From contig OX393551.1 of the NCBI GenBank assembly GCA_947650365.1, forward strand, positions 4,160,001 through 4,224,000: DNA of 64,000 nucleotides. Reading direction: 5' to 3'. Positions 1 to 10,241 of the stretch are shown here, piece after piece (the first letter of the stretch is position 1; every line of letters starts with the position of its first letter). The translations under genes and the position numbers were made by a program. The notes below the pieces were generated by a model. That model was not told the origin of the DNA. It saw nothing but the letters and a program-made list of their open reading frames with translations, and searched no databases. This stretch comes from Chamaelirium japonicum (Eukaryota > Streptophyta > Magnoliopsida > Liliales > Melanthiaceae).

Positions 1-432
1 TTCCCCTTGTTGTTGCCTGTCTCGGATAATATAGTATTTTCGCTCCATATGCTTACTCTTTTAGTGATATCTTGGCTTATTGGAATATACTACTACTTCA
101 CTATAATCGCAATAAAGGACAATAGGATATTAATCTCCCGGTACACATCTTAAGTCCGTCAGGAACTTTCGGAGCCACACCGCCTCCTTTGCTACCTCGT
201 ACGCCGCAACGTACTCAGCCTCTATTATTGAATTCGAGATACATCCCTGCTTCACGCTCTTCCAACTAGCAGCTCCTTCTCCCAACAAAAACATAAACCC
301 CGATGTCGATCTTCTAGATTCCAGATCTACTACAAAGTCAGAATCCGTGTATTCAATCGATTTTAGTTCCTGTGAAGAGTAAACTAACTCATAATTCCTT
401 GTCCTATAGAGATACTTGAGTATACTTTTCAC
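1..432 (-). pseudogene. copia-1 RNase H domain, partial
   Basis: The open stretch at 130-432 carries copia RNase H signatures: YTDSDF (the catalytic region), an SRRSTSGFMFLLG block and SWKSVKQ. Codons continue past a stop towards position 1 with an H..KSKHMERKYYIIRD-like segment, matching the end of copia RNase H. The domain normally degrades the RNA strand of the RNA:DNA hybrid during reverse transcription. The stop near 130 and the upstream breaks make it non-functional. Confidence 0.85.
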
Positions 433-1500
433 AGTAGTCCAGTACCCTAGACCCAGATTTTACTGATACCAGTCCATCATGCATACTGTATTGCATATAT
501 CAGATCTCGTGTACTGTATGACATACATCAGACTCCCTACAACCGAAGCATAGGGTATCTTCTATATCTTTGCCCTCTCCTTAGGAATCTTAGAATCCTG
601 ATCCTTAGATAATTCCATTCCATGTCTAAATGAAACTAGTTCCTTTTTAGAGTTATGCATATTGAATCCGACCAAGATAGTATCCAGCAAGAGAATCTTG
701 TTCTGGTGATCTTGAGTTACCTTGATCCCCAGAATATAACTTGCTTTACTAAGGTATTTCATATCAAATTGAGAGGACAATCACACCTTCACTGTAGACA
801 ATGTTCCAACATCGTTTCCAATGAGCAGGATATTATCTATGTAAAGAACAAAAAAAACTACTTTAGTCTTATCGCTCCTTTTATAAACACATGGTTTATC
901 CATATTCTATTCAAATCCATAAAACTAGATAGCCTAATCAAAATGCATGTTCAAATTTTTGGATGCTTACTTCAGTCCATAAATAGACCTTTGTAACTTG
1001 TACACCAAACTTTCCTAACCCTTTACGACAAAGCCTGGACGTTGAGACATATAGATGTCTTTTTCTAAATCCCCGTTAAGGAATACGATTTTGACGTCCA
1101 TTTGCTAGATCACCCAATCATAATGAGCTGCAATGGACAAGAGGATCCGGATAGACTTAAGCATTGCCACTGGCAAAAATGGTTTGTCATAGTCAATCTC
1201 TTCTCACTGGGCATAACCCTTAGCGACTAATCTAGCCTTAAAAGTCTCAACGGTATAATCCAGACCTCCTTTTCTTTTGTACACCCAACATGTTTAATGT
1301 TGTAATACGGTGTTACAAGTGTCCAGACCAAGTTTTTGGACATCGATGTCAGTTCTGCCTCCATAGCTTTCTGTCATGCTGTATGGTCAGAGGATACCAT
1401 CACTTTATCGTAGTTTAGATAATCATCCTTCCAAAACTCTAGATCCACTAAGAAGGTTTTTCCAATGTATCTATCAAGAGCTTTTGTGGTCCTCCCACTG
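433..1500 (-). pseudogene. copia-1 reverse transcriptase remnant
   Basis: Minus-strand translation in shifting frames recovers fragments of the copia RT (RVT_2). They include a region like WQKAMEAELTSM...VWTLV near 1400, a QMDVK-like block near 1100, and the segment after the active site at 562-780 (SSQFDMKYL...ILGIKV). Frameshifts and stops occur every 50-150 bp. No intact YVDD box could be read. The region is a relic of the polymerase that copies element RNA into DNA. Confidence 0.75.
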
Positions 1501-2689
1501 CGACGATCCTATGGTGGTTCCAAAGGAGTCGATTCTATAGTATCGTCGATCTCAGTGGTATCGGCTTCCACTATATTTTTTGTCTGTGCATTCACATCAG
1601 TAGCAAGCAATTCTTTAAGAACTACTTTACTGGTGGGCTTATGGTCCATTAAATAATCCTGTTCTAAGAATACGATGTTTGTCGAAATAATAACATTTAT
1701 ATCATTAGGATCATATAATAGACAACCTTTTGTCTCTTTTGGATACCATACAAACAGACACACCTTAGCCTTTGACTCCATCTTATCTTGCTTGTTCTTC
1801 CGCACATATGCTAAACAACCTCAAATTCTAAAATGTTACAGGCTTGGCTCTTGCTTCAACCACAGCTTCTAAGGAGTCAGGGGTACTAACTTTGATGGAA
1901 CAAAGTTCAAGGTATATGCTGCCGTTTCTAGGATATATCCCCAAAAACTGGGTGACAACGATGCATAACTCATCATAGTCCGAACCATGTCTAACAAGGT
2001 TTGATTTCTCCTCTCAGACACGCTATTTTGTTGTGGTATCCCTGGTGTAGTTAACTAGGATACAATCCCATGCTCACGTAAGTACCAGATAAATTCATCC
2101 GATAGGTATTCACCTCCTCGATCCGATTGAAGGGACTTGATACTCTTATATGTTTGCTTTTCTACTTTAGCTCTGAATTCCTTGAACTTATCAAAAGATT
2201 AAGACTTTTATCGCATTAGGTTTATGTACCCAAACATCGAGTGATCATCCGTGAAGGTAATAAAATACTCAAATCCTCCTATAACACGGGCACTTATGGG
2301 CCCATATATATTAGTGTGTACTAACTTCAATACCTCTTGAGATCTGCTATCGTCAGTAGGTTTTTTGAAATATTTGGACTCAAAAGTCTAGCCTAAACCA
2401 ACCTATGAATCCTGTTTGAGGCTATGTGTTCAAGCCTTAGGTGCTAAAGGAGTGTTGGGTTATCTGAGAGATTTTTCCTTTTAGATGAGTTAATTATACA
2501 GGCTTCAGTTATATTATCCTGCTTTTAAATGGAGTTAATTATATAGAGATCATTATGTGTCTTTCCCTTACAAACAAAGGAACTATTCAATTTAACTGAT
2601 ACACCAGAAGCATCAAATAAAACTAAAAAACGTTCATTATTCAATAAGAAAACAGAAATTAAGTTTCGTCTGGGCTTTGCCGGAACATC
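1501..2689 (-). pseudogene. copia-1 GAG-pre-integrase and integrase remnant
   Basis: The open stretch at 1509-1805 encodes the acidic linker between integrase and RT typical of copia polyproteins (KVCLFVWYPKETKGC, FLEQDYLMD). Upstream on the minus strand, short fragments of integrase are interrupted by many stops, including a sequence like LRLEHIASNRIHRLV that resembles the GAG-pre-integrase motif. There is no continuous DDE core. Other ORFs here are chance. Confidence 0.7.
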
Positions 2690-3420
2690 CTACTTTGGAA
2701 CCTGCAACTGTATCTGGCCCATCTTTACGGGTTTCTTAGACTTTCTTTTTTGAAACTTGTATTTGACTTTTAGAGAAGACTTCCGCTCTACGTTCAGGAA
2801 TTGGGCACCTGTCTTTATCTCATCCTCTGTCGCCTGGAGTGCCGCTAGGAGCTCTGAGTTAGTCATCTCCAACCGATTAAGGTTGAAGTTGGTAACGAAT
2901 CCATCAAACATTCCAGACAGAGACTCAAGAAAAATATTGGTCTAGATCTCTACATCTAAAATGTTATCGAAGGAACCAAGTTCATTCACATGGCTAAACA
3001 GTTTCAGCAAATGATCTCGAATTTGAGTTCCCTCTGTCATCTTTGTGGATACTAATTTCTTGATTGTCAGGTAATGATTAACCTGACTACGACCCTCGAA
3101 TATTTACTTTAAATATGGCATCATGTCTAAAGTGAAGGCCATATCTTTGACTTGCTTCTAAATGATGGTCTGCAATGAGGCCACAATATAGCACTTACAT
3201 ATCTCATCAACTTCTAGCCAATGTTTCCATTCTTTTATCTGGACCTTAATAGCACTTGGTCCCGGTATAGTCGATTAAGGGGTACTTAGGATAATCGTGT
3301 ACTTGCCAAATCTTAGGACGAGCATCAGGTTACGCTTTTAATCCTTGTAGTTTGGTCACATTAGTTTGTTATCATTAAGGATAGAGGCAAGGGATTCGAG
3401 CTTGGTCAACAATGGTACAT
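2690..3420 (-). pseudogene. copia-1 gag remnant
   Basis: The minus-strand reading contains GFVTNFNLNRLEMTNSELLAALQ, almost the same as the gag peptide at the right end of the window (63930-64000, plus strand). The N-terminus matches the other copy's start, but the ATG has become TTG (near 3408). Gag normally forms the virus-like particle. In-frame stops and the lost start show it is dead. Confidence 0.8.
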
Positions 3421-4636
3421 AGCTAAAATTAGGGTATACTATAAGTTATTTTATAGAATTTGAAAATAGATAATGTTTACTCTAGCCGCAATGTCTTCAC
3501 TATGTCTAGTGGAGATATCTAGAAATAAAAATTATCTAGGCTCGAGCACTGAGACTATTGGCCCTGAATTAGAGATAGCATCATAGTGGGAGCATGCGAC
3601 CACTTCTACCAATGGGGTTTTTATAACCCAGTTTTTATCAGAATTACACACGATAAATTGAAAGACCCCTTAATCTTTTAACCAGCTTTAGATGACCCAC
3701 CATGCGTAGCAACGACGACTTCACATAAGCTTCCGGATGCTTCCTACAAATCTTGGTGGCATTGGTACATGAGTTCATAGGCCCCCATGGTATAGGTAAA
3801 AGCCGTCACCCACTGGCACCAGTATCCTCCATGTTCTGAAGGAAACCACTAGGAAAACCAGCATGTAAGGAAACACAACTCTCACCTAGTAAGAATATCA
3901 AACTACGCACCTCTAACCCAGATCCTTAGCCGGTTGATTATGGATGTCAGGGGCTTCTCTTTGGAGGGAACCTCTTGCACATTCATTCTTTATGAGGTTC
4001 TATGCATATCTAGAAAGGTCACAACCTCCTAGACGAAGACCCTGGTCTACCATGCTCCCACTAGGATTACAAACCTTTTCGCAAAGCATTAGTACCCTTG
4101 AAAAATATCATAGTCTCTACCTTGAATACTCAGTTTTTGCCTTTCTCGCAAAGATCATATTAAATAAATTCTAAGGATCCCGATTTTCCACTAGTCTGCT
4201 TATAATCCTAAGATCAGGAGCCAGCCTAAGATCAATGTGGAAAGGACTCACACGACTATGATACCTCATTTATAATTTGATGCCAGATGTCATAGTAGAT
4301 CTTATCTTATTAAGGTTTCGATGCTAGTCAAATAGGGATATCCGATAACCTCCGTCGGATCTCAACTTAATGGTGGCATAATCAAATCACGATGAGTTCT
4401 TATTATCATCAAATGTCAACTAAGAATGGGTATCACTTAGTGGAATCCTAACCTAACTTGATCGCTGGACCATATGGGAAAATGGAATCCCACTAAGGTT
4501 ATCATACTCTCTATGGGATTATTAGTCATCTATTAACAATTCTAGCACTGTGTCTATCCTCGGTGCACAGTACTCTGCTACCTGAACTACCACGAGGGCG
4601 GTTACTATCTTTTCTTTTAGATAGCTACCGGATTCG
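3421..4636 (-). other. copia-1 untranslated leader
   Basis: No coding potential. The region is the reverse complement of 62170-63400, the leader of copia-2. For example, 4550-4636 mirrors 62185-62290, including the CACCCTCGTGGTAGTTC block. Similarity stops abruptly at 4636. The 76-aa plus-strand ORF at 3944 is an antisense shadow. Confidence 0.75.
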
Positions 4637-5973
4637 TTTATGCTAAAAAAGATAGAGACATTAATAAAGATAATTTTGGTTATTGCTTTAATTAAATACT
4701 ACATTGGTGTATGTTAATTCATATATAATAAAGGACCCTAGGGAACACAGTAGACCACTGAGGCATATAGTGGATCTATACGTGGGAGACCTAGTGGACC
4801 AGTTCTGTATAGACCTAGAACTAGTTCACAACTTTGGTGATGCCGATCGCTTCACTAAGAATAAGTTGTTGGCAGGTAGAGGATGTGGTGAAGTCTCTAC
4901 CACGAGAACATGGGCCGGATTCCTATTCATATGACCAAGCACGATAATCGTATTGAACAGGAACCAAGACGGTGCACAGATCAGTGATTCAAATACTGGT
5001 ATATGAATCATCTTACTACTATAGATAATATGTCCTTAACCCTGAGGGACCATGTACACTGAGTCAACCAGTTAAGTGGTCCTTTGATGTGCCAATATGT
5101 GTGGACCCTTCATAGTCCAATACCACGGTACGTTGAGTTATTCGGCTGGTGCAAGAGTAGCATGAAATCCCTACAGGTTATCCGACGTTGAGTGTTGGAT
5201 GGGTGTATTTTGATGAATCAATCTGTCCACATAATTAATCCAGGCCTGGTGTCTATCAGTATGACTAATGACATTCCGGATACCAGGCATAGCACCGGAA
5301 GGTGTGTGGTGTTATAGATAACAAGTCATCAAATCCTAGTCAGATGATCAATCGAGGTCTGACGGTGCTCCCCACCGCCCGAGTTGAATCATGGCACCAG
5401 TAATAGGAATGACTAAGGATTATCAGAGTATAGTAGAGAACAAGATTACAAGGGAGTAACATAAGTTTAGGATCACTAGAGTTCAACTAGCATCGCACTC
5501 TAGGTGGCTATGTGGGCTAATCGGATTAGGGCTGATTAACAGAACTTTCGGTGTATCACCAGAATAGTTAATCAGAAATTCGATTGGAGCTAGAGATCCT
5601 GAACCTTGAAGGTTCCACCTTATCGTTGCATATAGGAATTGTTCTCCGACATAGTTGGACACGTTGGATACAAAGTAGCACGATGGAGCGCAAGCCCGAA
5701 GCCTAAGAACCTAATTCACATGTGTTAAGAGCCATAGGGGTATTTTGATAAATACTGAAATATGGCCAGAACATATTGAATATGGATCTTAAAATAAGTG
5801 GAATAATTCTAGGAGCTCATAGGCGCTGACGGAACTCGATTTCGAGTAGCGCACTTTACTCTATCTCTCTTACAGTGTTTCCTTTTCGTGAGGCGTTTTC
5901 ATCCAGGCTTCACGGTAAATAAGGGGAAATCCTAAAAACCGCCCCTCTCATCCCCTATTTCAAAGGGGCCGGC

Positions 5974-6315
5974 TGTAACGACCAAGATCCAATAGGCCAA
6001 TAGCCAAGAGCCAAGACTCCGGAGGCTGGGATGCCAAGATGGATGAGGTGAGGTGAGGTAAGTTGAGGTGTACAAGGCCATAAGTTAGCCCCACATCACA
6101 TGGAGAGAAGGAGATCTTGAGCTACTTATATAATTTTCCCTCTCAAACATAGAAGACGCATTTTAAAACCGTGTGCCGCTACGGATTTCGTAAAAACTCC
6201 GTAGTTAAGCGTGCTCGGGCGAGCGTAGTATTAGGATGGGTGACCTCTCTAGGAAGTTCTCGTGCGAGCATGTACAAAGCGGACAATATCTTGTGTGTTT
6301 TGGGCGGATGTTACA
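5974..6315 (+). repeat. Cassandra 5' LTR
   Basis: 342 bp with TG...CA ends. It contains TTATATAA upstream of the 5S-like domain and is followed three bases later by the tRNA-Met primer-binding site. It differs from the 3' LTR by an extra AGTTGAGGTG-type stretch near 6060 and scattered substitutions, so the insertion is not recent. Confidence 0.9.
6170..6272 (+). other. 5S rRNA-like domain in Cassandra 5' LTR
   Basis: The segment with AACTCCGTAGTTAAGCGTGC, then GGGCGAGCGTAGTATTAGGATGGGTGACC, follows plant 5S rRNA through the internal Pol III promoter (A box, IE and C box). The 5' part of 5S is poorly kept. It is an element component, not an rRNA gene. A TATATAA stretch lies about 40 bp upstream, where plant 5S genes also carry a TATA-like element. 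Confidence 0.88.
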
Positions 6316-6318
6316 AAA

Positions 6319-6330
6319 TGGTATCAGAGC
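6319..6330 (+). other. Cassandra primer-binding site
   Basis: TGGTATCAGAGC, complementary to the 3' end of initiator tRNA-Met, lies three bases downstream of the 5' LTR. Confidence 0.92.
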
Positions 6331-6402
6331 CGGTTCTCTTCGAGATGGGGGGGGGGGGGGTCTAACCCTACATGAGAACATGTAGCCCTAAGGGGGGTGG
6401 AT

Positions 6403-6734
6403 TGTAACGACCAAGATCCAGTAAGCCAATAGCCAAGAGCCAAGACTCCTGAGGCTAGGATGCCAATATGGATGAGGTGAGGTGAGGTGTATAAGGCCAT
6501 GAGTTAGCCCCACATCGCCTGGAGAGAAGGAGATCATGAGCTACTTATATAATTTTCCCTCTCAAATATAGAAGACACGTTTTAAAACCGTGCGCCGCTA
6601 CGGATTTCATAAGAACTCCGTAGTTAAGCGTGCTCAGACAAAAGCAGTACTAGGATGGGTGACCTCCCTGGGAAGTTCTCGTGCGGGCACGGGCAAAGCG
6701 AACAGTATCTTGTGTGTTTGGGGCGGATGTTACA
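6403..6734 (+). repeat. Cassandra 3' LTR
   Basis: 332 bp, TGTAACGA to GATGTTACA, preceded by the polypurine tract. It contains the second 5S-like domain at 6589-6690. Confidence 0.9.
6589..6690 (+). other. 5S rRNA-like domain in Cassandra 3' LTR
   Basis: It reads AAGAACTCCGTAGTTAAGCG then GTACTAGGATGGGTGACCTCC, close to the plant 5S 3' half. The stretch between (CTCAGACAAAAGCA) has diverged from the 5S GGGCGAGAG, which would weaken the intermediate element. Confidence 0.87.
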
Positions 6735-7378
6735 CCGACCCTAGCATGCGTAAAGCACTAGAGGGCCGACCCTATAAGAGGAATAGGGTGAGAGGAGGCT
6801 AACCCTAAGCTCTCCCCTCTCCAGAAAAACCAACCCCCTCTCCTCTCTCCCTCTTTTTGGTTTCGGCCAAGGAAGAAAGAGGAAGAATAAGGAGGAAGGA
6901 AGGAGAAGGAAAAAGAGAGAAAGAGAAATAGGAGACCTCGCGGCTCGCCATCATCTTCACAGCGTAATCTTCCGTCGGCTCATAGTCCTTGCACTAAGAG
7001 ATAGGACTTCGAGGATTTCTCCCTTCACAAAGGACAAAGTGCTATCCAACAGCTTCCCTCGTGATTCACGTGCGGTTCATCATCATTTCATTTTCTTTGG
7101 ATCAAAGATCCATAAGGTATAATAATTCTAAATACCTAACTAGATGCATGCATGTCTTCCGTAGATCGCAGTATGCCTCTAGGGTGTTCGTACATATGCT
7201 AAGATCATTGATTCACATGTTGATTGTTTGAAAGATTGATTGTAATAAAACATACACCATTAGATCCTCGGATCTATCTTTTGCTTTCGCTGCGACTCTG
7301 ATAATAGGATTTAATTCCAATAGTGGATAGATGGGAGGGGACTGAAGGCACTCCTCCCTATAACTGGTGGAATGCATC

Positions 7379-7732
7379 TGACGACCAAGATCCAATAGCC
7401 AAGAGCCAAGATTTCTGAGGCAGTGATGCCAAGATGGATGAGGTGAGATGAGGTGTACAAGGCAATGAGTTAGCCTAACATCGCTTGGAGAGAAGAAGAT
7501 CATGAGCTACTTATATAATTTTCCCTCCCAAACATAGAAGATGCGTTTTAAAATCGTGCACTGCTTTGGTTTTCGTAAGAACTCCGTAGTTAACCGTACG
7601 AATTTCGTAAGAACTCTGTAGTTAAGCGTGCTCGGGTGAGAGTAGTACTAGGATGGGTGACGCCCCTGAGAATTCCTCATATGGGCACATGCAAAGCGGG
7701 CAATATCTTATGCATTTGGGGTGGATATTAGA
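7379..7732 (+). mobile_element. Cassandra solo LTR, with an internal duplication
   Basis: About 354 bp, from TGACGACCAAGATCC to GGTGGATATTAGA, aligns throughout with the Cassandra LTRs at 5974 and 6403. No primer-binding site or second LTR is adjacent, so it is a solo LTR or fragment. Inside the 5S-like part, a 32-bp unit containing TTTCGTAAGAACTC is present twice (starts 7571 and 7603). No matching flanking duplication was found (GCATC versus ACGCA). Confidence 0.85.
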
Positions 7733-8492
7733 ACGCAGAAGAGGGGAGGAGGCCGGGGGTTTGTAGCTCCCCTCTTTCTTGACCCACAAAGAGTATAGGT
7801 GGAGGAAGGACCACTCCAATTTAAGGAATAAACTACATAAATAAACGATGGGCAAAGTTCGTGTTTTAATAAACGACGATCAATACACATTTTTTAGTGG
7901 TAAAAAATGACGGGCATTGAAAAACAACATACTAAAAAATGACATACTGCGGTGGTCAATTTCTGTCGGCCTTTTTTAACAGTATTGGTATAGTACTTTG
8001 AGCTTCATCTGCGGAATATTTGAGAGTTATCTGTAGACTTGATCTCAATCCCTTACTATCCAAAGGAAGTTCTCCATTGCTACGTCCTCCCCGATGGATG
8101 GTACAGAACAGAGGAGGGGGAGGAGGGGAAAGGTGCCTCCTCCCCCCCTCGTTAGTGTAAATAACAAAAGTAGGGGGGTGGTGGTCCCTCCTCCCTCTAC
8201 TGCTACTCCTGCAGCTAGTCAGAGACATAGGAGGAAGAGGGGGTAGCGGCCCCTCTGTAGCTGTTGCTGCAACCGGTATGAGACAAGAGGCTAGGAGGGG
8301 GTGGCGTCTCTCCTCCCTTTTGTGCTGCTCCTATAGCCGATTGAAGATGAAGGACTGGTGGTCCCTCCTCCCTCTATCGTTGCTCCTGTGGCCGATCAGA
8401 GACAAGGGGTGAGGAGGGGGGGTATAGAAGCCCCTCCTCCTTATCGGTCCGCTTGTCATCAAGAAGTGGGGAAAGGTCACGGTGGTGATTCA
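7733..8492. other. Unassigned intergenic stretch with degenerate tandem repeats
   Basis: No gene is recognised. The segment 7880-7960 is A/T-rich with several ACTAAAAAATG-like words. From about 8175 to 8430 a unit of roughly 70-85 bp recurs about four times, with a core like GTCCCTCCTCCCTCT...GCTGCTCCTG...AGAGACA..AGG. ORFs here follow the GGAGG/CCTCC composition and have no recognisable domain. Confidence 0.5.
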
Positions 8493-9108
8493 TGTTGTGA
8501 TTCGAGGCCCTCGCATAGAAGAACATGACGAGCATAAAAACACCACGGCGGAGACGACCACCGACAAGACCGAGCAATAGAGAAGAACAAGCAAAACACC
8601 CAAGACAATTCCGGCAACGACCGATCGATGGATTCACTAGTATGCGAAAAACCATAGTATAATTATAATTGTCTGTACCCAATCCCTCATACACCCACAA
8701 AGAGATCCCACCTTGAAAGAAGAGAACCTGCAGCCCTACACCTCGAAGACAAGAAGAAAACCCTTCCCGAAACCCCACCGATCTCCAATGGTTTCCTCTC
8801 CCTCTCCCTTGGTGATGGCCACCTTTTAATCTCCCCCTTAGGTCTCTCTTGTGCCTTTGAGATAATCCATGATACCCTAGGTTCATACTAGTATCACCTG
8901 CATGCTGCCAGTCACAGTTGTGCGCACGCCCCGACCTGTCTTCTCGCCCGACTATTTTGTCGATGCCAGTCGTGTGCACGACTTGATAGTCATGCACACG
9001 ACTCTTCCTGGTTGACCTTTCCTTACTCCCGAAGCTCTGTCTTCGGTCATTTCTTCGTGCACAAACCTGACAGTTGTATACGGCTTGTTTGGAGCCATAT
9101 CTTCAACA
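8493..9108 (-). repeat. 3' LTR of the non-autonomous element
   Basis: 616 bp. The minus strand begins TGTTGAAGATATGGCTCC and ends CACAACA. It matches 12416-13036 plus 10242-10291. ORFs crossing it, such as 8952-9227, are chance. Confidence 0.82.
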
Positions 9109-10241
9109 ATCTCCACCTTGGCTTCATAACAAGACTTGAGCATCTCTACAGACCGAATCACCATCTTTACACCATAAATCCATCTCCTGATTGTCGTCAC
9201 CGCCTTTGCCCCCTCACCGGGAGCCAAATCACCAAACTTGGTGATTGCCCAAGTCTTTCGACTTGACCGACCTCTTGATCAATCTTGCCCTTGAGTGTGC
9301 TCTAACTGCACCCTTGTTCTTTACCGAACATCGTGCATGTGACGCCGCTCTCCTGGCTACCGTTATGATCCTGGAAGCTCCAACAGTCGCCTGTCAAAGA
9401 CTCCGTCGTAAACTATGGCCCTTGATTCACTCTGCGATACTGTTTGCGCCCATCGCTCCTGAGCTGTTACCCGTCGGCCAATGTTCGAATATCTCTGCAC
9501 CCTGCTGCACTACATGTGTGCCAGCTGCTAAGTACGCCGCCACCATGACCGCCGTTGCTTTTTTCCCGGCATCCGTCAACAACCACTGCATCCTACTAGA
9601 TTGCAGGTGTGCCCGCAGTCGTGCCTGCCGCTACCGCGCCCGTCAGTGCCCACATCGCCCGTCGACAATCTGCACCGATGCCTGTCGGCAGCTCCAGTAG
9701 TTGCTCGTCGACAACCCACATCAGTCCGTTTGTCGGCGGCTGAACATGATGCCATCGGCGACTTCCGTGCCATCGAGGTGCTCCTCCTCGATCCCGACAC
9801 TCGCACATACCGTGTCATTACGACTAGCCATCGCAATCCGTCAAGCCGGAGAGTATGTTCCTTGATCGCACCGACCTCCTGGCTAACGCCTTCGGTATCT
9901 TAAACCACCTCGAGGGAGGAGGTGCTCAACTGCAACCTACCCCTCGAATACTACTTCGAAGACCCGAACCTCTCGGAAAGCATTGGACCATGCCTCTCCC
10001 CGCCTTTCCCTTCGTCTAGGGCGTCGGCCGTCGTTGCCAACAAGCCTCCCGGGGGGGGGGGAGATGCTATACCACTACCTCTCCCCAAGCCTTCGGCTTT
10101 CTTCTTGAGTGCCGCTCCCAGGTCCTCCGTCACAAAGCACGCCATGCGTGTGTCTCGACTCCTTTTCCTCGGTCTACCTTGTTCTACGCTACGAACAAGA
10201 GCCTCCTCGGATCCCCCAACAATAGTTCTAATACCAATTTA
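9109..10241 (-). other. Internal region of the non-autonomous element, no recognised protein
   Basis: Bounded by the polypurine tract at 9109-9125 and the primer-binding site at 10225-10236. The longest open stretch is on the wrong strand (9245-9700, plus, 151 aa). It is Cys/Ala/Arg-rich and matches nothing I recognise. Minus-strand frames give only short Gly/Arg-rich peptides. The sequence is GC-rich, with a G10 run near 10052. I see no gag zinc knuckle, protease, RT or integrase. Confidence 0.65.

Larger units (their letters stand above)
1..4636 (-). mobile_element. Ty1/copia retrotransposon internal region (copia-1), degenerate
   Basis: Read on the minus strand, this stretch gives an untranslated leader, gag, GAG-pre-integrase/integrase remnants, reverse transcriptase and RNase H, which is the copia order. 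The RNase H continues off the left edge. The reading frame is broken by many stops and frameshifts. The leader and gag match the plus-strand copia element at 62160-64000 closely, so both are one family. The match ends at 4636, where a plus-oriented LTR of the same family begins. The roughly 700 bp that should separate the leader from its own LTR (compare 61467-62160) is absent. It is a dead element. Confidence 0.9.
5974..6734 (+). mobile_element. Cassandra TRIM retrotransposon, complete
   Basis: Two direct LTRs (5974-6315 and 6403-6734) both run from TGTAACGACCAAGATCC to GGATGTTACA. Between them lie a primer-binding site TGGTATCAGAGC (6319-6330, complementary to initiator tRNA-Met), a G13 tract near 6348-6360, and a polypurine tract AAGGGGGGTGGAT (6390-6402). 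There is no coding capacity, and the total is 761 bp. The flanks are CCGGC (5969-5973) and CCGAC (6735-6739), a 4/5 target-site duplication. Each LTR contains 5S-rRNA-like sequence, the hallmark of Cassandra. It depends on proteins from other elements to move. Confidence 0.93.
4641..7322 (+). mobile_element. Copia-family LTR (plus orientation), interrupted by a Cassandra TRIM
   Basis: After removing the Cassandra insertion and one duplicated target (5974-6739), about 1.92 kb remains. It matches the 1924-bp 5' LTR of copia-2 (59543-61466) along its length, in the same orientation, from ATTAATAAAGAT to CTCTGATAATAGGATTTAATTCCA. A CCTATAAGAG TATA-like box lies near 6770. No primer-binding site follows, so this is a 3' LTR or a solo LTR. 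Its left side abuts a minus-oriented leader rather than a plus-oriented internal region, so it does not form a normal element with copia-1. Exact termini are uncertain by a few bases and no convincing TSD was found. Confidence 0.8.

Noticed and set aside
6170..7690. Genuine 5S rRNA genes
   Set aside because: The 5' half of 5S is degraded and each copy sits within Cassandra LTR boundaries with PBS and PPT between.
9245..9700. 151-aa plus-strand ORF, the longest in the non-autonomous element's interior
   Set aside because: It lies on the strand opposite to the element, is Cys/Ala/Arg-rich by composition, and shows no domain.
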